In this document: piece by piece, positions 51,301 to 56,030 of the stretch
Position numbering within the stretch: the first letter of the stretch is position 1
Layout: each line of letters opens with the position of its first letter
NCBI GenBank assembly: GCA_026645935.1
Contig: JAPKMP010000023.1
Span: 1-56,030 of the forward strand
DNA length: 56,030 nt
DNA from: Candidatus Villigracilaceae bacterium
GTDB taxonomy: Bacteria; Chloroflexota; Anaerolineae; Anaerolineales; Villigracilaceae
Reading direction: 5' to 3'
Made by a program: the position numbers and the translations under genes
Notes under the pieces: generated by a model
Databases searched by the model: none
What the model saw: only the letters and a program-made list of their open reading frames with translations
What the model was told of the DNA's origin: nothing

Positions 51301-52272
51301 TTCGACGGAGCGAGTGAAGAGCAAATCGAAGCTGAACTCGCGCGCGCCTGGATCGTGGACCAAGCGTGGAAGGAGGCGGGTGTCCGTGCCTGGGAGTGGA
51401 TCAAAGAACAGGAATACGATCCAAATACAATCGAGGACGATGATGAAGTGCGCCGCCTCTACCTCGAAGATTGGCTGGATAAACGCCGGTATGATGTCTA
51501 CAGCCTGAACGACCCAACGTATGCGCATCGCGCCACCGCTCGTGAATGGCTGCGCGAGAAGGGCTACGACAACCCGGACGAGATTCTTCTCGAAGACCGC
51601 AAAGTCGCCATCCGCGACCCGCAATTGGATGATATGGCGATCATAGCCTGCTTGCGGCTCTGGCTTGAAGTAAATGGCATCACACGCCGCGTTGCTGAAG
51701 ACAAGGTTTACGAAACCGCGCAGGAGTTGGCTAAGGAACGGGGTATTCCGCTTCCGATCCTCGGCAAACAAACATTGCGCGACGGAAAGACAGGCTTGCC
51801 TTACGACCAACCCGTAACGGTTGGTGTGATGACGATTCTAAAACTACACCATCTAGTGGAAGACAAAGTCCATGCGCGCTCCACCGGTCCGTACAGTCTG
51901 GTGACCCAGCAACCGCTTGGTGGTAAGGCTCAATTCGGCGGGCAAAGATTCGGTGAGATGGAGGTCTGGGCGCTTGAAGCGTATGGGGCTGCTCATACTC
52001 TTCAGGAAATGCTTACCGTCAAATCCGACGACGTCCAGGGTCGTGTAAATACCTATGAAGCGATCGTCAAGGGCGAGCCGATCGAAGAGCCGAGCATCCC
52101 TGCGTCATTCCGCGTGCTGGTTAAAGAGTTGCAATCCCTCGGCCTTGCTGTTGAAGCCATCAATGAGAACGGCGATGTGGTCAAGTTTGGCAAGGACGAA
52201 GAGAAGACCCATCCGCCGAAACACGACACCGGATTGTTGAGCTTGGGCGAGGGGCAATCCAGAAAAAAGTAG
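48376..52272 (+). CDS. rpoB: DNA-directed RNA polymerase subunit beta
   Basis: 1298 aa. GGAG lies before the ATG. Conserved parts include [20 protein letters not shown] (rifampicin pocket region), [61 protein letters not shown] and [22 protein letters not shown]. Two oddities: about 140 residues (about 988-1130) stand between [13 protein letters not shown] and [20 protein letters not shown], where most beta subunits have about 20; and in HKRTLSALG a Thr (about residue 427) replaces the Arg equivalent to E. coli R529. It is the beta subunit of the core enzyme. It is not followed by rpoC here, and rplJL is not upstream. Confidence 0.97.
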   Translation: MASLPQKSYARIPVSLDLPNLIEVQLDSFERLKKEGLGDLFHEISPIESYNKGMKLFFPSRGPESQQWGLKYWFGDPKHTIEECVERDLTYASPLYVSVLLAGTDVPEPIKQDIFLGDFPEMTDKGTFIVNGTERVVVSQLIRSPGVYFEAPADRATGRLLSMAKLIPDRGAWMEFETRKSDYIILKFNRKRTVPITVFLRALAAVNDGTKDSPIKHGTDEEILSLFKDVDNNPDRLFITSTIKQEPDWDLGNHTIAEAALIEFFKKMRPGDPATLDNARQFLEEQLFDQRHYDLERVGRYKLNQKLDLNIPIPHRTVTKNDILRLIRRMIQINNGSERSDDIDHLGNRRVKTVGELIQNKLRIGLRRMERVIKERMSIRDQEQLSPVTLVNIRPVVAALREFFGSSQLSQFMDQTNPLAELRHKRTLSALGPGGLRRERAGFDVRDVHHSHYGRICPIETPEGPNIGLIGRLASFARVNEYGFIETPYRRVYKSLPADSDLLDGRTLREDVYDPKSEELLFKAGTEIDSKVAKRLSRLNSEIAIVPFVSDDVVYLSADAEDKYTIAQANAALTEKKEFSRERISCRYHSGFLFSTAENLDFMDVAPHQVVGISAALIPFLEHDDANRALMGSNMMAQAVPLVRPEIPLVSTGMERHAALDSGQVVVAEADGEVVSVTGSSITVKEKRTGNRIYPLRKYQRSNQSTCIDQRPSVVKGQVIKAGDIIADSSSTDNGQLALGQNVVIAFLSWEGGNFEDAILLSERLVQDDRFTSVHIEKYEVEARDTKLGPEEITRDIPNVGDDAIKDLDENGIIRIGAEVGPNDILVGKITPKGEKELTPEERLLRAIFGEKSRDVKDTSLRMPHGERGKVVDVKVFTREENSDLAAGVDQMVRVSVAQRRKITAGDKMAGRHGNKGVVSKVVPVEDMPFLEDGTPVDIILNPLGVPGRMNIGQVLEVHLGWAAKRLGYRALTPVFDGASEEQIEAELARAWIVDQAWKEAGVRAWEWIKEQEYDPNTIEDDDEVRRLYLEDWLDKRRYDVYSLNDPTYAHRATAREWLREKGYDNPDEILLEDRKVAIRDPQLDDMAIIACLRLWLEVNGITRRVAEDKVYETAQELAKERGIPLPILGKQTLRDGKTGLPYDQPVTVGVMTILKLHHLVEDKVHARSTGPYSLVTQQPLGGKAQFGGQRFGEMEVWALEAYGAAHTLQEMLTVKSDDVQGRVNTYEAIVKGEPIEEPSIPASFRVLVKELQSLGLAVEAINENGDVVKFGKDEEKTHPPKHDTGLLSLGEGQSRKK

Positions 52273-52282
52273 TCATTTTCCA

Positions 52283-52311
52283 TTGACGCGGCAAAAATGG
52301 CGTGATAAAAT
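52283..52311 (+). promoter_or_regulatory. Promoter of the rpsL-rpsG-fusA-tuf operon
   Basis: TTGACG (52283-52288), 17-nt spacer, TAAAAT (52306-52311), starting 11 nt after the rpoB stop. The leader would be about 155 nt and contains a strong hairpin. No terminator separates rpoB from this promoter, so read-through from rpoB is also possible. Confidence 0.8.
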
Positions 52312-52377
52312 GCCATGCCTTTGTCAAGGAAGAGGGTGCGGCTGTCTCTCCCGCCCCAAAAACAAACTGGCAGCTAC

Positions 52378-52415
52378 AAATGAGGCCATCAGGGATCGTG
52401 TTGATGGTCTCATTT
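52378..52415 (+). promoter_or_regulatory. Leader hairpin of the str operon
   Basis: AAATGAGGCCATCA (52378-52391) pairs with TGATGGTCTCATTT (52402-52415): 13 Watson-Crick pairs plus one G-U, loop of 10 nt. There is no T-run, so it is not an intrinsic terminator. It lies 58 nt before the rpsL start and may be a ribosomal-protein binding site, which is a guess. Confidence 0.6.
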
Positions 52416-52473
52416 ATTGCGAAAAAATAAAGATAAATCGTCGATTAGAAGAATTGGAATTCGGAGGCTGATC

Positions 52474-52890
52474 GTGCCGACAGTAAACCAGATGGTCCGC
52501 AAGGGCCGCAAAGACAAGAAATCGAAAAGCAAAGCGCCTGCCTTGCAGTTCACCTTGAACAGCTATAAGCAGCGTCGCTTCCGCCAGGATAAAGGCGCGC
52601 CCCAAAAGCGCGGTGTTTGCACCGTTGTGCGCACCATGACGCCGAAGAAGCCGAATTCAGCGCTTCGCAAGATCGCCCGTGTTCGCCTGAGCAACGGCAT
52701 CGAGGTGACGGCTTACATTCCCGGCGAAGGACATCAATTGCAGGAACACTCGGTTGTTCTTGTCCGCGGCGGACGTGTAAAGGATCTGCCTGGCGTGCGT
52801 TATCACATCGTGCGCGGTACTCTCGACACGACCGGCGTTGCGAATCGGAAGCAAGCCCGTTCCAAATACGGCGCGAAGCGGCCCAAGTAA
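52474..52890 (+). CDS. rpsL: 30S ribosomal protein S12
   Basis: 138 aa from GTG 52474, with GGAGG 6 nt upstream; the frame opens at 52417 but the S12 N-terminus is (M)[13 protein letters not shown]12 motifs are [20 protein letters not shown] and [17 protein letters not shown]; the residues linked to streptomycin response (K43, K88 in E. coli numbering) appear normal. S12 is a decoding-centre protein. It is the first gene of the str operon. Confidence 0.97.
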   Translation: MPTVNQMVRKGRKDKKSKSKAPALQFTLNSYKQRRFRQDKGAPQKRGVCTVVRTMTPKKPNSALRKIARVRLSNGIEVTAYIPGEGHQLQEHSVVLVRGGRVKDLPGVRYHIVRGTLDTTGVANRKQARSKYGAKRPK

Positions 52891-52911
52891 TTAAGATGGA
52901 GTAATTCAGTC

Positions 52912-53379
52912 ATGCGCAGAGCAAAACCCGAAAGAAGGGAAATCCTTCCCGATATCCGTTACAACAGCCTTAACCTGCAGATCGTGATTCAGCATGTTCT
53001 GAAACGCGGCAAGAAGAGCGTTGCCGCAGGGTTGGTGTACGACGCCATGGATTTAATTAAAGAGCGCACTGAAAAGAGTCCGATGGAAGTCTTCGATACA
53101 GCGCTTAAAAATGTGGGTCCCGCCATGGAAGTCCGCCCGAGACGCGTCGGTGGCGCGACGTATCAGGTGCCAATGGAAGTTTCGGCAGACCGCCGCACAA
53201 CATTGGCGATACGCTGGATTCTCAGTTCGGCGCGCGAACGCTCGGGCAAGTCCTTTCCAGATAAACTGGCGTCGGAATTGATCGACGCCGCCAATGAAAC
53301 CGGGGCTTCGATCCGCAAACGCGACGAAACGCACAAGATGGCAGAAGCGAACCGCGCGTTCTCTCATTATCGAATTTAA
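52912..53379 (+). CDS. rpsG: 30S ribosomal protein S7
   Basis: 155 aa. MRRAKPERREILPD and VGGATYQVPMEV with RWI, and the C-terminal KMAEANRAFSHYRI, identify S7. S7 organises the 3' major domain of 16S rRNA and in E. coli represses the str operon by binding its mRNA between rpsL and rpsG. Here the gap between rpsL and rpsG is only 21 nt, too short for such an element, so if S7 regulates this operon it would have to act elsewhere, such as at the leader hairpin. GGAG precedes the ATG. Confidence 0.96.
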   Translation: MRRAKPERREILPDIRYNSLNLQIVIQHVLKRGKKSVAAGLVYDAMDLIKERTEKSPMEVFDTALKNVGPAMEVRPRRVGGATYQVPMEVSADRRTTLAIRWILSSARERSGKSFPDKLASELIDAANETGASIRKRDETHKMAEANRAFSHYRI

Positions 53380-53422
53380 TCTTGATTATTAATAACGATG
53401 AAGGAATAGGTAAAAGATAGTA

Positions 53423-55495
53423 ATGGCGCGTGAATATCCGCTCGAACAATATAGGAATATTGGCATTATTGCCCACATTGACGCCGGTAAAACGACCACC
53501 ACCGAGCGGATCATGTTCTATACCGGTTTAACTCACCGGATAGGCTCTGTTGATGAAGGCACCACCGTGACGGACTGGATGGTCCAGGAGCGGGAGCGTG
53601 GAATCACAATTGTTTCCGCCGCTGTCTCCGCAGAGTGGAAGGGATACCAGGTCAACATCATCGATACCCCGGGCCACATCGACTTTACTGCCGAAGTTCA
53701 ACGTTCCCTCCGTGTATTGGATGGGGGCGTTGTTGTGTTTGATGCCGTCCAGGGAGTGGAACCACAGTCCGAAACCGTCTGGCGCCAGGCGGATCGTTAC
53801 GGCGTTCCGCGTATTTGTTTTGTCAATAAGATGGACCGCGTGGGCGCTTCCTACGAACGAACCATCGAGACCATCATCGACCGTCTCGGCGCCAACCCCA
53901 TACCGATGCAGGTCCCGATCGGTTTTGAGGCATCCTTCAGGGGAGTCGTTGACCTCCTTTCGATGCAGGCAATCGTTTGGGAGGACGATCTCGGCAAGGA
54001 ACCAAAAATCACCGAAGTCCCCGGGGACATGAAAGCGCAGGCAGAAGAAGCCCGCGCAAAAATGGTGGAAAAGATCGCGGAACTCGACGACGACCTCATC
54101 CATAAATTCCTCGAATCACAGGAAATCACCGTACCCGAACTCAAAGCAGCTTTGCGTAAGGGTGTCATTGCGAACAAGGCTACCCCTGTTTTCTGCGGTT
54201 CTTCATTGAAGAACAAGGGGGTTCAGGTAATGTTAGACGCAGTTGTTGATTACCTTCCTTCCCCGGCAGATAAACCTACCATTTCGGCTTCCGAACCTGG
54301 TAATCCCGAAAACACATTCGAACTCCCGACTGTCGACGATGCTCCTCTAAGCGCGCTCGTCTTCAAGATAGTGACCGATCCCTATGTTGGGCGTCTTGCT
54401 TATATCCGTGTTTACTCCGGCGTCTTGAGCCAGGGACAAACCGTCCAGAACAGCACCAAGGGGAAGAAAGAACGCATCGGGCGCCTTTTGAGAATGCATG
54501 CCGACCGCCGCGAAGATATTACTGAAATCCGTGCAGGCGATATCGGCGCAGTGCTTGGTTTCAAAGAATCCTTCACGGGCGATACCCTTTGTGATAATAA
54601 GTCGCTCGTTTTGGAAAGCATCTCCTTCCCCGAACCCGTTATCTCCATCGCCATCGAGCCGAAGAGTTCGAGCGACCAGGAAAAGATGGGTGAAGCGCTT
54701 CGCAAGCTCGCTGAAGAGGATCCCACGTTCCGTGTCAATTCCGATGAAAACACCGGTCAGACTGTGATCCGCGGTATGGGCGAGTTGCATCTTGATATCA
54801 TCGTTGACCGCCTCCTGCGCGAGTTCAAAGTTCAGGCGAACGTCGGCACCCCGCGCGTTGCTTATCGCGAATCGATCACCAAACCCGTCAAGGAAGTCAA
54901 CTACAAATACGCGAAGCAAAGCGGCGGCAAAGGGCAATACGGTCATGTTGTCTTCTCTCTCGAGCCGGGTGACCGCGGGAGCGGCATTGTCTTCGAAAAC
55001 AAGATCGTCGGCGGCGCGATTCCGAAGGAATTCATCAATCCGGTCGAAAAAGGTTTCCGTGAAGCTTGCGAGAGCGGCGTCCTTGCCGGCTACCCGGTCG
55101 TGGATGTGAAGATCACGCTGTTCGACGGCTCCTTCCACGAAGTCGACTCGAGCGAAATGGCGTTCAAACTTGCCGCCTCGATTGGTTTCAAGGAAGGCGC
55201 TAACAAGGCAAATCCCATTCTGCTCGAACCGATGATGAAAGTGGAGGTTGTTGTACCCGAGGAATATCTCGGTGACGTGATGGGCCAGATCAACAGCCGC
55301 CGCGGTTTGATTCAGGGTATGGACGTCCGCCCCGGCAATGCGCAGGCGATCCGCGCCATGGTTCCATTGGGCGAAATGTTCGGGTATGCCACCCAGCTTC
55401 GTTCCGCCACCCAGGGACGCGGTGTCTTTAGCATGGAATTCGACCACTACGCGCCGGTCGCGCAGTCGGTTGCTGAAGAAATTTTGAAATCGTAA
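53423..55495 (+). CDS. fusA: Elongation factor G
   Basis: 690 aa. G-domain motifs: [14 protein letters not shown] (G1), RGITIVSAA (G2 region), DTPGHIDF (G3), NKMDR (G4), and [10 protein letters not shown] (G5 region). Domain II follows, then domains III-V with [15 protein letters not shown] and [13 protein letters not shown]-like segments. It drives translocation of tRNA-mRNA on the ribosome. Between rpsG and tuf, the standard place in the str operon. AAGGAAT lies upstream of the ATG at 53423. Confidence 0.96.
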   Translation: MAREYPLEQYRNIGIIAHIDAGKTTTTERIMFYTGLTHRIGSVDEGTTVTDWMVQERERGITIVSAAVSAEWKGYQVNIIDTPGHIDFTAEVQRSLRVLDGGVVVFDAVQGVEPQSETVWRQADRYGVPRICFVNKMDRVGASYERTIETIIDRLGANPIPMQVPIGFEASFRGVVDLLSMQAIVWEDDLGKEPKITEVPGDMKAQAEEARAKMVEKIAELDDDLIHKFLESQEITVPELKAALRKGVIANKATPVFCGSSLKNKGVQVMLDAVVDYLPSPADKPTISASEPGNPENTFELPTVDDAPLSALVFKIVTDPYVGRLAYIRVYSGVLSQGQTVQNSTKGKKERIGRLLRMHADRREDITEIRAGDIGAVLGFKESFTGDTLCDNKSLVLESISFPEPVISIAIEPKSSSDQEKMGEALRKLAEEDPTFRVNSDENTGQTVIRGMGELHLDIIVDRLLREFKVQANVGTPRVAYRESITKPVKEVNYKYAKQSGGKGQYGHVVFSLEPGDRGSGIVFENKIVGGAIPKEFINPVEKGFREACESGVLAGYPVVDVKITLFDGSFHEVDSSEMAFKLAASIGFKEGANKANPILLEPMMKVEVVVPEEYLGDVMGQINSRRGLIQGMDVRPGNAQAIRAMVPLGEMFGYATQLRSATQGRGVFSMEFDHYAPVAQSVAEEILKS

Positions 55496-55519
55496 CGGTT
55501 ATTACCAAGGAGCATCATT

Positions 55520-56030
55520 ATGGCGAAAGGAAAGTTTGACAGGAGCAAGCCGCATCTGAACGTAGGGACGATGGGACACATCGACCACGGGAAGACGACC
55601 CTGACGGCCGCGATCACGAAAGTGGCGGGACTGGCGGGGCAGGCGGAATTCAAAGCGTATGATCAGATCGACAATGCGCCGGAAGAAAAAGCGCGCGGGA
55701 TCACGATCAACATTGCGCATGTCGAATACCAGACGGACAAGCGGCACTATGCCCACGTGGACATGCCGGGACACCGAGACTACATCAAGAACATGATCAC
55801 CGGCGCGGCGCAGGTGGACGGCGCGATCCTGGTGGTGGCGGCTCCGGATGGACCGATGCCGCAGACGCGCGAACACGTGCTTTTGGCGCGCCAGGTGGAA
55901 GTGCCGAGTATCGTCGTGTTCCTGAACAAGGTCGACATGATGGACGACCCGGAGCTGCTCGAACTGGTCGAGTTGGAACTTCGCGAACTGCTCTCGAGCT
56001 ACGGCTTCCCGGGCGACACGACCCCGATCG
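55520..56030 (+). CDS. tuf: Elongation factor Tu (3' end outside window)
   Basis: The first 170 codons are present. Motifs: [12 protein letters not shown] (G1), [14 protein letters not shown] (G2), VDMPGHRDY (G3) and NKVDMMDD (G4). EF-Tu delivers aminoacyl-tRNA to the ribosome. AAGGAG lies before the ATG at 55520. Codon usage is visibly more GC-rich and biased than fusA, as often for tuf. The gene runs off the right edge. Confidence 0.96.
   Translation, partial: MAKGKFDRSKPHLNVGTMGHIDHGKTTLTAAITKVAGLAGQAEFKAYDQIDNAPEEKARGITINIAHVEYQTDKRHYAHVDMPGHRDYIKNMITGAAQVDGAILVVAAPDGPMPQTREHVLLARQVEVPSIVVFLNKVDMMDDPELLELVELELRELLSSYGFPGDTTPI

Noticed and set aside
52315-52383. Small ORF (22 codons, MPLSRKRVRL...) just after the str promoter, as a second leader peptide
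   Set aside because: Its ATG is only 3 nt after the -10 box, so the transcript would begin inside or after the start codon; codon content shows no amino-acid bias.
54347-55447. Antisense ORF of 366 codons opposite fusA
   Set aside because: It lies wholly inside fusA in the reverse frame, with no start site or family motifs. High GC and codon bias of fusA explain the open frame.

Overview
The window looks like a chromosomal segment of a Chloroflexota bacterium, most likely class Anaerolineae. This is inferred from protein style and the gene set: a fused CtaA-half/CtaB, many small lipoproteins, polytopic GT-C families, an archaeal-like CDP-alcohol transferase, and an RpoB with a large insertion near its C-terminus. 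No rRNA gene is present to settle it. The cell would be aerobic or microaerobic, since it carries a heme-copper oxidase assembly cluster. It processes lipoproteins with Lgt and two LspA copies. No phage, IS element or CRISPR array was seen.

Layout. 1-3349 (+): end of cytochrome c oxidase subunit III, then SCO1, a membrane-anchored cupredoxin-like protein, SURF1 and a CtaA-half/CtaB fusion, nearly all overlapping. 3366-13448 (-): a surface-polymer-like block of three GT-C type membrane proteins and three paralogous membrane alkaline-phosphatase-superfamily enzymes, downstream of the principal sigma factor gene (13511-14728, -). Between two of the paralogs lies a decayed copy of the sigma gene's 3' end, which dates the expansion to a tandem duplication that began inside the sigma gene. 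14956-18963 (-): a Gld-like ABC export cassette (ATPase, permease, GldG-like protein, DUF4340 protein). 19153-28779: AlaX editing protein, lipoproteins, aldo/keto reductase, cystathionine beta-synthase type enzyme, alanine racemase, tandem lspA, rluD and threonine aldolase. 28785-31964 (-): a large GAF/HD-GYP receptor. 32182-40980 (+): purine nucleoside phosphorylase, a membrane protein, GNAT, a 7TM/GAF protein, an S1-domain protein, FtsK, a CDP-alcohol phosphatidyltransferase and Lgt. 41057-46453: ABC ATPase with an ABC2-SpoIIM fusion permease, MBL hydrolase, HNH protein (-), TIGR01777 epimerase and a lipoprotein. 46442-47835: tyrS behind an apparent leader-peptide attenuator. 47872-48169 (-): tRNA-Cys, tRNA-Gly, tRNA-Phe. 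48278-56030 (+): rpoB, then a separately promoted rpsL-rpsG-fusA-tuf operon, with no rpoC between.

Most striking observation. Upstream of tyrS is a 16-codon reading frame, MFLKLSATQYPYYPRS, with three Tyr codons. Its ATG lies 6 nt after a TATAAT box. It is followed by a 13-pair antiterminator and a 9-pair intrinsic terminator that share bases and cannot coexist. The geometry is that of a classical amino-acid attenuator sensing charged tRNA-Tyr. The same -10/6 nt/ATG spacing recurs before alaX, alr and an MBL hydrolase gene, which suggests frequent leaderless transcription.

Limits. All calls come from reading the sequence and translations; no alignments or database searches were run. Residue numbers are hand counts and may be off by a few.
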